DNA from: Ulva prolifera
Lineage: Eukaryota; Chlorophyta; Ulvophyceae; Ulvales; Ulvaceae
Direction of reading: 5' to 3'
Assembly: GCA_023078555.1 (NCBI GenBank)
Contig: CM041197.1
Span: 1,584,501-1,648,500 of the forward strand
DNA: 64,000 nt
The notes below the pieces were generated by a model. It made no database searches. It saw only the letters and a program-made list of their open reading frames with translations, and was not told the DNA's origin. Made by a program: the position numbers and the translations under genes. Of the stretch, positions 37,201 through 45,800 are shown piece after piece; the first letter of the stretch is position 1, and the number at the start of each line of letters is the position of its first letter.

Positions 37201-38037
37201 CGGGCCACGGGCAGGGGAGGCGTGGCTGGAGCGTCCCGCGTGCGGGCAGCCTCGGCGGCACCCCTGAGAGCCATCCATCGACTTGGCGGCCTTGGAGGTG
37301 CTGGTCAGAAACGCCGCGCTGCTGCTGGGGTGACAGAACAAAGCGTGCTGCGAGGGGTCACATTTTTGGGAGGGCAGCCAGGGGCCAATGAGCACGCTGG
37401 GGACGGATCGCCCCGGTATGAACGTCGGCCATGGGCGTCGACCGCTGCCGCAACCTCTCTGCAACGGGTGGTGAATGAGGTGCAGCAGTCACTGCGGCAC
37501 AGCCCCGGCACAGCAACGCTGCGGCCATGGAACGCCGTCCTGGACACCACCGTTGCAGCAATGAGTGTTCGGCACACGGACCGACAAGTGCGGAACCGAA
37601 ACGCTCCGCGTGTGAGCTTCGCAGGGGCGGGAGAGGGGGAAGCGGAGGACGGGGACGGGGAGCTTCCCTGGTGCCCGGCAGCAGAAGCCTGCAGGGAGAG
37701 GCTGCCGACGGTGCACAGGGTTCCGGGGCCGACTGCTGTCGGCGCACTGGCAGAGGCCACCCGGACCATGCGGGCACCGGCGGTGTCGGAGCTCTGGCAG
37801 CGTGCTGCAGACCACCAGGCGCAGACCCTGCGGCAGGTGTCGTTTGGGGGAGCGCTCACAGCCGCGGACGCCGGAGCGGCAGTTGTGGATGACGATGCCG
37901 CTCTGCCGCTGCTCTTCCACCCGGTGTCTGCAGGCAGTGAAGCTGGGGGGGCTCGCTTGGATGGCAGCTGGAGCGGGGAGCTCGATGGCCGGCGGTCTCT
38001 GTCACCTCGTGGTGCTGAAGCTGCACAGGGTCGATAA
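15176..38037 (+). CDS. Giant polycystin-1-like protein: LamG x3, Pro-rich linker, Ig/HYR-like x4, PKD channel, cytosolic tail (paralogue 1)
   Basis: Twenty-seven exons can be chained with matching phases from ATG 15176 to TAA 38035-38037, giving 4,960 aa; exon coordinates are under the regional entries. Known polycystins are cation channels or receptor-channels of cilia and the cell surface. Here the order is: an N-terminal beta-rich segment (about 1-217), three LamG modules (218-924), a Pro repeat (about 943-1207), Ig/HYR-like modules (about 1210-1800), a juxtamembrane region, a polycystin extracellular domain and channel helices (about 2309-2913), and a cytosolic tail of about 2,000 residues. 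The same order, phases and many exon lengths recur in the minus-strand gene at 39871-63134. No signal peptide is visible at ATG 15176, so a 5' exon may be missing. An annotation pipeline might split this into several genes; the continuous phases and the paralogue argue against that. Confidence 0.8.
16315..20202 (+). other. Three tandem LamG/concanavalin-A-like modules, each a two-exon phase-1 cassette
   Basis: The modules are exon pairs 16315-16835 + 17073-17268, 17421-17911 + 18265-18451, and 18969-19483 + 19992-20202. Each begins with a Gly/Asp/Cys motif such as SGPDGGMC, then alternating beta strands (GGFTAVVALRLR type) and a strand ending in a W.IYVDG or W.LTLAVRY pattern. The second exon carries the closing strand, such as ADVRYAAIYKRPLSASE, and ends near a Cys (GAICTG, GAICAT, APICAS). 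Each long exon is bounded by phases 1 and 0 and each short exon by 0 and 1, so every pair can be duplicated without a frameshift. LamG folds usually bind glycans or matrix proteins outside the cell. Confidence 0.8.
21062..24769 (+). other. Pro-rich linker plus four Ig-like/HYR-like (DUF5011-type) Cys-rich modules of paralogue 1
   Basis: The exons are 21062-23314 and 23625-24769, joined in phase 1 within a Gly codon. After the Pro block come modules starting near PPILTLLSRTLHM, PAITMLGEPPVHV, PVLTLLGAAVVEV and PVVTLQAVASETD. Several carry the A.DDFDGDVTARI or ATAFDLEDGDLT signature seen in HYR and DUF5011 domains. Conserved Cys patterns such as GEGLCEDRSCSVDG and CPPPECMPFGCPGHE separate them. 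The second exon continues into a region with several Cys (CVAPGAPAACV, GACAACTAEAALIGGC) that is shared with the paralogue. These modules are predicted to be extracellular. Confidence 0.75.
21117..21590 (+). repeat. Coding tandem repeat (PPPEVPPPAV)n, hydroxyproline-type linker
   Basis: The start of the exon 21062-23314 repeats an 11-codon unit reading roughly PPPAVPPPPEV about ten times, then degenerates into Pro/Ala/Thr/Val. In green algae such blocks are typically hydroxylated and O-glycosylated, forming stiff rods in wall and surface glycoproteins. Here the block links the LamG modules to the Ig-like modules. The DNA repeat favours unequal recombination, so copy number may vary between strains. 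Confidence 0.9.
25186..26162 (+). other. Juxtamembrane region of paralogue 1 (exons 12-13)
   Basis: The exons are 25186-25638 (phase 0 to 0) and 25862-26162 (phase 0 to 1). The first has a short Pro run and the segment AASIAQCINSIVAAGHL, matched in the paralogue by VVAQCLNDLISSNNL. The second starts ELPALLFELSRGESFCSLTI and is matched by EVPVLFLELEHAAGFCTLTN. The position between the Ig-like modules and the channel is where animal PKD1 proteins carry REJ/GAIN sequence, but I see no clear GPS cleavage motif. Function is unassigned. Confidence 0.6.
26459..29936 (+). other. Polycystin extracellular (TOP) domain and channel helices of paralogue 1
   Basis: The exons are 26459-27000, 27490-27651, 27848-28021, 28479-28901, 29092-29383 and 29716-29936. 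The TOP domain includes ENQLVSGFFVHQTR, DPVFNSLSSIYDS, QNVWQYYNASAAAGEV and GTYIDTRTKGISG...VTYNAAAEAF, which parallels the Trp/Tyr-Asp-Arg-Gly-Thr-Arg and YNAN motifs of PKD2. Hydrophobic helices follow: near GVMRLLSDLFVLVTGVGHVI, EFPSIIVMLACIHLLSISVF, VVYMSIQSVLVILTLARW, LTLVFLMMALPIGISLIM and LSVTLFPLLMFFCLFNFVV. The S6-like helix leads into a Glu-rich coiled coil (QSESEQQVAEIEEVIREM). The canonical LGD pore filter is not evident, and helix S1 is not located with confidence. Confidence 0.8.
27394..27472 (+). repeat. Diverged copy of a dispersed repeat, in an intron
   Basis: This intronic segment reads GGTCCCGTTAATTCGGAGTT, then a GATACGGCTCAGT segment and a short T/A-rich end with TTTACATAC. 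It resembles the copies at 39404-39490 and, reversed, 63198-63272, but with more differences. Confidence 0.6.
30125..38037 (+). other. Cytosolic tail of paralogue 1
   Basis: The exons are 30125-30376, 30438 to about 30608 (uncertain, since its 49-nt downstream intron is unusually short), 30658-32250, 32518-32838, 33182-34501, 35021-35335, 35624-35884 and 36127-38037. The 30658 exon starts with a conserved block (FIIGVPGGPTEEEQSRWMLP, LLYGARHLAVVLVLARY) and then becomes disordered. Exons 32518 and 35624 are coiled-coil-like (Gln/Glu/Lys/Ala-rich). The last exon has a long Ala-rich helical segment before a low-complexity end. The first two exons have no counterpart in the paralogue; the rest do. 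The tail presumably scaffolds or regulates the channel; this is inference. Confidence 0.7.
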
Positions 38038-38266
38038 CAATCCAGCCAGGAGCTGGTGTGTATGTAGAAACAGCGCTACTCATTGCCACAGAGACATAGA
38101 TGATGGTATGTGATTACGGCGGAGAGATGTGGTGGACGCGCGAGTCCGTCCAGACACACTTGAATGTTACCCTGGTGCCAATATATATGTTGTTACAAAG
38201 GACAGAGGCCGGGCAGCGAGCCGTTCCCAGGAATACAACAGCAAATCCACTCACGCAGTCATGGCA

Positions 38267-38790
38267 CTAGGCCGGGTACGAGCACGTACCACAGCCCGGG
38301 CCGGTGATGCCAGCCAAAGATTGAAGCCCCGCACGGAGGACAAGAGCATTCCCCTTGCACAACGCCACACTCAACCGGCGCAGAGCATTCGTCACAAACA
38401 AAGCACGGTTCACCTTACCACACCGAGACGCAACCTCCGCCAGCCGATTCAAGTGATTCATGGCAGGCTGTCCCAAGCGACCATGCGTCTCATGCGATAA
38501 CGGCACAAAACTATACGCATCAGGGTCGTACAAACGATAAGCAGCGCGTTTCTGCACGTCCCACGTCTCCGCAGCACCCCCGTCCTCCCGGGCCGCACGG
38601 CCGCAATAGGTATCAGCACAGGGGTTCACGACCGACACATCCCGTATGCACAAAGCATCACCCGGCGGCATAAACATGATGTCCCCCAGTTTCTCCTGGG
38701 CCACCGCCCTGATCACCCGCTCCAGCGCCGTCGCCTGCGCGGCAGCGGCCTGCTCCCCAGGCCCCGCCGGATCCTGGCCACCCGGCGCCG
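38267..38790 (-). mobile_element. 5'-truncated retroelement fragment (C-terminal part of an RT-type polyprotein)
   Basis: A minus-strand frame of about 175 codons ends at a stop at 38267. It contains LCIRDVSVVNPCADTYCG, KRAAYRLYDPDAYSFVPLSH, ETHGRLGQPAMNHLNRLA and ALRRLSVALCKGNALVLRAG. This D...E pattern with an Arg/Leu-rich end recalls the C-terminal endonuclease-like region of reverse-transcriptase ORFs in green-algal LINE- or DIRS-like elements. No reverse transcriptase domain or terminal repeats are present. The frame is still open, so the insertion may be fairly young. The family name is uncertain. Confidence 0.65.
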
Positions 38791-39403
38791 CTGTATGTAT
38801 GTTTGTATGCACATGTATATGCAGACATGGAATAGGAAATGCTATGCACTGTTACGCCAGCAAGCTGAACGTTTGAACGGAACTGGAGTCCATGAGGGGT
38901 GCGCATGCTTGTTGTGGCCACGTGCCTGTATTTTCATAAATTTAGTGCAGTGTAGAAATCTGAAGCATAGTGTACAGATGATTTGTCACTTGGATGACAG
39001 TGGAGTTGCAGCAAAATCATTGTGAGGGCCAGGCATGTAATTGTCGCAATCGTACAATCGTAGCGGGCGACTTGCAACAGGGAGGTATTAGTAATAGCAG
39101 AGTTCGTCGCATCAACAGGAAAAAAGGCTTTTTCAATTTGCTGAGATTATCATACGCATCGTCCACGATTGAGCAGCACTGCCTTGCTGACTAATCGCTC
39201 ACTCTATCTGTTTGTGAAGAAGACAATTGTCTTAACTTAAGTTACAAGAGCTCGGGCCAGTGCTTGGCAGAGCACCAAATCAGAGTACCAGGCAATGCAA
39301 CAAAAAGCAATGATCTGAAGATCTATACAAATTTTCTCATGTAGCACACAGCAAACGCCATCAACATGTGGTCAGCATATGTGGTCAGCATATGTGGTCG
39401 GCA

Positions 39404-39490
39404 TATGTGGTCCCGGTAACTCGGAGTTGTCAATGTCCAATAGGATACGGCGCCGGCTCAGTAAATTTATATTTACTTTACTTTACATGT
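39404..39490 (+). repeat. Dispersed repeat copy, with a 14-bp tandem array at its left side
   Basis: The sequence runs from GGTCCCGGTAACTCGGAGTT through GTCAATGTCCAATAGGATAC to a T/A-rich TTTACTTTACTTTACATG end. It matches the reverse complement of 63198-63272 closely. Both copies also share the flanking GGCATATGTGGTCCCG, which here is preceded by three near-identical 14-bp units. It could be the end of a transposable element or a solo terminal repeat. Confidence 0.8.
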
Positions 39491-39870
39491 GCAGCGAGAA
39501 CATGTTATCACGCCTGCCAAATGTCAATATCATCCTGCCGTGAACATCTGAATGAACTCACAGGCTCACCTACGTATACACCTTAGACATAGCACCATCA
39601 CTGTGATCATGAGAGGCCGTTGCTCTCTCAGTGCAAGCTTGTTCAAGGTATGGCCAGTGCGGAATAGCACATCTCCTCAGCTCTGCCTCAGACTCGCACA
39701 AAAACATATGTGACGTTCAATGTGCGATGAAAGCAACTCACGTGAACACAGGCCAAAATCGACACGACGACCGAAGTGACTGCTGAGCGTGCTACCCTGG
39801 CCGCACGTTGTACATCGTACCGTATTGCAACGAACACCCATTGCCAATTCTGATTGTGCGATCCCTGCTG

Positions 39871-42800
39871 TCAAGCATCTGTTCCTGCCTCCTCGATTTC
39901 ACGCCCATCCCCGCCTAGCTCTAGGTCACCCTCCTCCTCCTCAGCCACCGGTGGCAACGTCTGCACAGAGCACTCCCACCCCGCACCCAGTACCTGCGGC
40001 GGTGGGTCGTCCCACCCCGTAAACGTGCGCATCAGCGGCTCACTCGCCGATGCAGCGAGGGCTGGAGGCCGGGCCTCTGCCGCGGCAGCCTCCCACACCG
40101 TTGGGACCGCGGACATCGACGACGACAGGCACAGCGACCGCAGCTGCTCCGCAGACAGCTCCGACAGGACCGGTGCGAGCGGCTCCCCGAGGGAACCCTG
40201 TCGCAGCGCCTCCCCCTCCACCCGTGCGGCTGCCCGCACCAGCTCCTCCGCCATCGGCCCCCGCATGCTCCGCGTGAGCTTTACCGTGGCGTTCACGCAC
40301 CGGGGGATCCCCCGCGCGGCCCAGTTGAGCGGTGGGATCTTCTCCGCCTGCCACGCCGAGCACGCGTCCCGTGCGCCCGCCCGCCGCAGGCGGCGGAGCG
40401 CCTCATCAGCTCCCCCCGCCACGTCTTCACCTCGGCGCCGCGAGGAGCTGGGTGTCTCTCCGCCGTCGTCCGAGGGGGCATCTGTGGCGTCCCGCTCATG
40501 TCTCACTGAATCGTCAAGCTGCGTGCTGCTCCGATCTGCGCAGCGCAGCATGGACGGCTGCAGGCCGCTGAGTGTCGCGTCGAGCGACTTCAGCGCTGCG
40601 ACGGTGGACGATGACCGGGTCACCTGATTCTGTGCAGGCGCCGCCTGTGGCCCGGGTGTTGCGGCCGCGCGTGCACGCACTGCAGGCTCCACAGCCCCGT
40701 TCAGTCGGGCTCTGCGCTGCACCCTGTACGGTAGCGCTACAGCTCTGCCCTTACCCTTCATGCGGTCGTACGTATCAGCAAGCGCAACGGCCGGGGCTTT
40801 CCCCACGGCAGATGCATTGGTGGCATTTCTGGCTGCAGGCTTGCTATTGGCGTTCGATGGCCGTGCCAGCCCCACAGCCGCGGCAGCTGAGGGAGAAGTA
40901 GAGAGGGAAGGTGAGGGGCAGGCGGGATGTAAGGAACCTTCAGCAGGCGGCTGTGACTCAGCTGCATCCTGGAGCTCTGATACATATGCGGAGAGTGTGA
41001 CATGTTGCGGCGTCGATGCGGCGGTGTGCACGTCCGGCGTGTGGTGCTGCAGCGGCGGCGCCGAGGGCGCTGCTTCCTCCACCGCCGCCTCGGCGCCATG
41101 CTCAGCGGATGCACGGAGATCTGCTGTGCATGTTGCTGCCGCCAGAGGGCCTGCATGCATACAGCTGCGTCTGTTGCCGGCCCTGTACGGGTCGTTACGG
41201 CCGTGCCTGTCACACTCAAAGACCGCATGTGCATGCAGACGCCTTGTACACTACTGAGGCAGAGGGCACTCTGGTGCATGAGGTGTCCCACAGTGAAGCT
41301 TCCGCTCGAGATGATGATCAGCAAGAGAGCAGTGCCGACTGACTCAGTTGCTTCCCCAGAGGGGGGGGGGGGGGGGGGGGGGGGGTTTGGGCCTTCCAGA
41401 CATAGGTTAGAGACATCTAATTAGCACCTGGCCTAGCGCTGTGCACACCTGTGCCAGAACCAGCTTCACAAAGCCCCTCGGGCAGGCGCCGTGTGCCCAG
41501 CAGGGCCGGGGCTGCATGATCCAGGCTGAAAACAGCGGCGCTGCCCGACGGTGAGTCGGCACTCGACGGGCAGTTCGGACCCAACGATGAGCCCTGATCC
41601 GCCGCAGCCACAGCATCCGCTGGAGCCCCCTCCGCCCGTGGCGCCTGATGCCAAGCCGCCGCTGGCCCGCCCGCTTCCATCGCCACCCCCACCGCCGCAT
41701 CCGCGGCCGCTGCCTCTTGCGATCCCGCCGCCGCTTCCGCCGCCTCCATGGCCACCGCCACAGCCGCCTCCTCCTCAGTGGCATCGTGGGCCTTCTCAGC
41801 CACCTCCACTGCTTCCGACTCCACAGCCACCGCGGCCTCGTTGTCAATGTGTGATGCCTCTTGCCCAGCTTCCCATAGATCTGCGCCCGAGTCCACAGAC
41901 ACCTCTGGTGCGATCTCCACATGCATGTGCGCCGCCGCCTGCCCGGGTGCGGCCGGATCGCCTCCGTCTGCAGCAACAGCTGGCTGCAAGAAGTGCAGAG
42001 GGTCCAGGTCCTGGGGGCTCTGCTGCATGGCGGCCGCCGCCCCTTGGCCGTAATCTTCCAGGTCCTGCGCCCTTTGGTCCTCCAAAACCCCCAGGTCCTG
42101 GAGGCCTTGGGCCTCTGTGGCATTCATCTGCTGTTGCTGCAGAGTCTGCCCAGCATCATCTCCTGTCACATCGCGGCCGGATGCTCCGTCCCCGCCTGCA
42201 GCCTGGTCTGCTCCATGGTGCTCCGTCTGATGCGTGGAGAACTCCTGTGGCACTGAGGGCGGTTGCACGGCATCCTCTGCAATCAAACAGTTGGCAGCGA
42301 AGCCAGCATCGTGTAGCTGCCCCGTGGCGGCCTCGTCAGGGGAAGGTTGATGCATCGCGGGGGGATTCTCGAAAGAGCACGCGGCTGCTGCTGTTGCGGT
42401 GGGAATGGCGCGCGAGCCCGTTGAAGGGCACAGGCTGCTGGCGGTGCGTGGCCGCTCCAAAGAGGCAGCAGGGGGAGAAGCAGCAACGGTGTCTTGTTGT
42501 GAACCACAACCTTCACTGCCGTGATCCACGCTTGGGCAAGCATCGTCTGGTTGACTATCATTGCGATCACTAACACACGCGCTACAAGCCTCCGTATGGG
42601 TCGTGAGGACCAGTGCCAGCTTGCACTCCGGGAGCACGCCTTGCCTGCCCCTGCTGGCCACGGCAGCCTCAGGGCTCGCTGGACCTCTGCTGCCTCCTTC
42701 ACTCAGATCTGTCACATCCGCAGCTTGATCTGCATGCATGTCATGGCCAACTTCAAGCCAGGGTATAGTACCGTTGATGCTGGATAATGGACACCTGAGA

Positions 42801-45800
42801 ATCTGATCTATCCCGAGTCTCTGGCCATCTGTTAGGCTTTGCCTGCGCAGGTTCGAATCCTGTCGAGTGCGATGACGAGCACTGGTGCCCGAGCGGTTAA
42901 GGGGACAGACTAGAATATGGATAGCGCTGTTGTTGGCCTGGCATGTGCCTGTGGGCAACCAAGTGCACAGGGCAGGCACTTGCGCGACTTTTTGGGCCGA
43001 CACGATGTCTCATCGCTGGCCCAGTATACGCAACATCGTGCCATGTAACTGCCCATGCAAATCGACAATGCCCAGGAAGCTGAAATAGCATACAAACATC
43101 AGCAGCGTACCGCCCACACATGCGAATGCATCAGCCGCGCCAGCTAGAGCGGCGCAGGCCTTCCCATCCCCCCACTCCGTCCCCGCCGGCACACCTCCTC
43201 CACCCTCCGACGCTTGTGCCGCCGAGGCGCAGCTCCGCCTGAACGCGTCCCGGCAGCGCACGCGGGCCGCCAGGCACACCTGTGACGCTCCAACGGCATC
43301 GCCCCGGCCGTGATCATGAGCCTCCCACTGTAGCCTGGCAGCCTGAGCCTCCCGCGAACACGCAAGCTGCGTGCGAGCAAACACTCGCATGTCCCCCGCA
43401 ATGACGGCCCTTGCCCGGGCTATGCTCCGCGTGCTACGCCCCACCGCAATCCGCTCCTGTATGCTGCGCTGAGCACAGCCGCGCATATGCATGCCGTCTC
43501 GCGCACGAACACACGCCGCAGCCTGCGCGCGGGCAGCGCAGACGCGCACGGCTGCGGCAGCGCGCTCTGCAAACACCCGCGCCCGAGATGCATGCAGTGC
43601 ATGCATGCGAGCGGCGCTTGCAACGGCTGCCGACGCTGCGCACAGGCGAGCAATGGGCGCCGCCGCCTGTGGCGCGGTGGCCGTATCGGCGTGCACGCGG
43701 AGCGTGGCGTAGGCGCGCGCGGCGGCCGCGAGCGCGCTGCTTGTATCGCGCGCGGGGCGGCACATTGCTGCGGTCGCCTGTGCGAGCATGTGTTGCTCAT
43801 ACTGCACAGGATTCTGGACAAAGTGTGTTGCTGATGAGGTCGCGGTACCTAGCTTCGCGGCCTCTTGGCGCAGCGTGTCCAGATCGCACTGATGGGCCTG
43901 CATGCACAGGCACCAGCTACGATGCAGTACTGCCTCAATGAATCCATATTGGCCCAGGCCCAAGATGCCTGGGGCCGTCCTTCGTCAAAGAAACATGACC
44001 AGGTGTCCAGTGTGTTGCGATCACTTGACACTGTGAACTTGACAGCCCAAACTCCACGCCGCATGCATGACACCCAGCAGGAAAACGTTTGGTACCAGCA
44101 ACAGCAGCCCCACAATGCGGCACCGGATGGCATTCCTGCAGGTCTGCCCAGCTGCCCAGCTGCAAAGGCTGTGCATGCATGCATACACGTTCTGATGCAT
44201 GATGTTGCACAGGAGACGGGCCAGGTACAACAGACCACGGCAGTGACAGCACACCCATTGTGCACGTGCAGGCTCAAGAGGCTATCGTCGTGGCAGCCAC
44301 ATGTTCACACAACGTTGTTCATGCTCACCACACGACAACCCCTGACACCAAACGCCCCACGGCAAAAGCGCCAAGCTGTGGCGGAGGCGGGGCCCGCACC
44401 TGCACTGTGGCACGGGCCTCTGCAGTGAGGCCATGCACGCTGTGCCTCGCGGCCCGGAGCTCGTGGATCTGGCGCTTCCGTGCGCGTCGCTCCGCCATCT
44501 CTCCCTCTCGCTTGGACAGTTCGCCCGGGCTAAGCGGTGACAGCCACGAGGCATCAGCTTGCTGGAATGACCTCCATGGGTGATTCCTTGCAGCGTTCAT
44601 GGCTGCATCATCATGTTCCGATTGCAGAGATGCTGTAGCACCATGTACATTGAGCTGGCGAGTGAGTTTCAACTGGCTCCATGGCTCCTGCAGGTCAAGT
44701 GATATCGGCATGTGGTCACGGTCACTCGGACGCATAATGGTGGCTGCGGCAATGTTGGGAAAGGATGTAGGGAAACAGTTCTCTGCTTCCTTATAGCAAC
44801 AGCGGCTGGTGCATGGTTGAGGCAGTAATTAGGATGCCAACGAAAATCGCTGGAGTGGCTGCGTAGTGTGACATCACCGGCAACAAACTGCTCGGCAGAC
44901 GTGGTGCACTGGTTCTATGGGTGGAGGTCGTTGCTGACGTGGCTGAGTGGCGATGACACTGTGTGCGCAGCTGCCTGCAATGGCGGAAGAGCAACGCTGA
45001 CAGAAATTTTGTGTATATATACATTATTTGTGTGCAAAGTGACAAGCTGGCCAGACAGCTTCCAAGCTTCCTGTCATTAGCTCAGTTGGTAGAGCATTAG
45101 ACTGTAGTGGGTCACATTGGCATCTAATGGTCGTTCGTTCGAATCGGACATGACAGAATCTTTTTCCTGGAATGGCACGTCCATCGACGTGTGTACCCCT
45201 GAGCAACGTAGGTGATTGGATGGCTACGCCGTGACAATGCCTGCAAGAATCGATCAACTCGTGTACGGTACGTCGCGGTATGCTACCTGAGCTCGGCATG
45301 CCTACAAGTGGCATGCCTACAAGTGACACAACCTGCATGCTCACATGCCAGATAAATATTTTCTGAAGTGGAATATAGAAACGATGTGGAGCATGGGAGG
45401 TCGCTGCCTTCCAAAGGCTGACGAGCAGGGAGTGTGCCACGACATCCCTTTGCTCTTCCGTGCACGTTCGCATCTCGCTATCAACAAGCAACCGCACGTA
45501 ATGTAGCGTACCGCAAACAGTGTAACGCTGAGTGACTTCGGGCGGAGTTATGCACAAACCATGAAAGCGTTTCAGTGCACCGTGCTGCCAAATTCAGAGC
45601 GCGTGCTGTGAATTTATAATGTGGACGTTCCGTCAACAGATGCGATAGTACAGGAAGCCGGTGCACAAGCAAGCACGGTATCAAGCTAGCTTGATGCGAC
45701 TGAAACACTGCAGATTGAGGTAAAACTATGCAGACTACAGATGCATCCCGTGGCAGCTGTAGCTGTGCCGTGTGGCCATGTTAGGTTCAGGCAGCGCATC

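Larger units (their letters stand above)
38038..39870. other. Spacer between two convergent paralogues
   Basis: This 1.83-kb spacer separates the stop codons of the two giant genes. It contains a truncated retroelement (38267-38790), a 14-bp tandem array near 39366-39410 (units of GCATATGTGGTCAG) and a dispersed repeat (39404-39490). A minus-strand TGTAA at about 39484, within that repeat, could serve as the poly(A) signal of the minus-strand gene. Otherwise it is AT-richer and without coding signal. Confidence 0.6.

Noticed and set aside
41551-42573. Pro-rich plus-strand open frame of 340 codons
   Set aside because: It is the antisense shadow of the acidic Ala-rich exon 42729-41449, whose phases fit both neighbouring exons.
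45297-45325. Short tandem copy of GGCATGCCTACAAGT
   Set aside because: It is only two units in intron sequence, with nothing to distinguish it from slippage.
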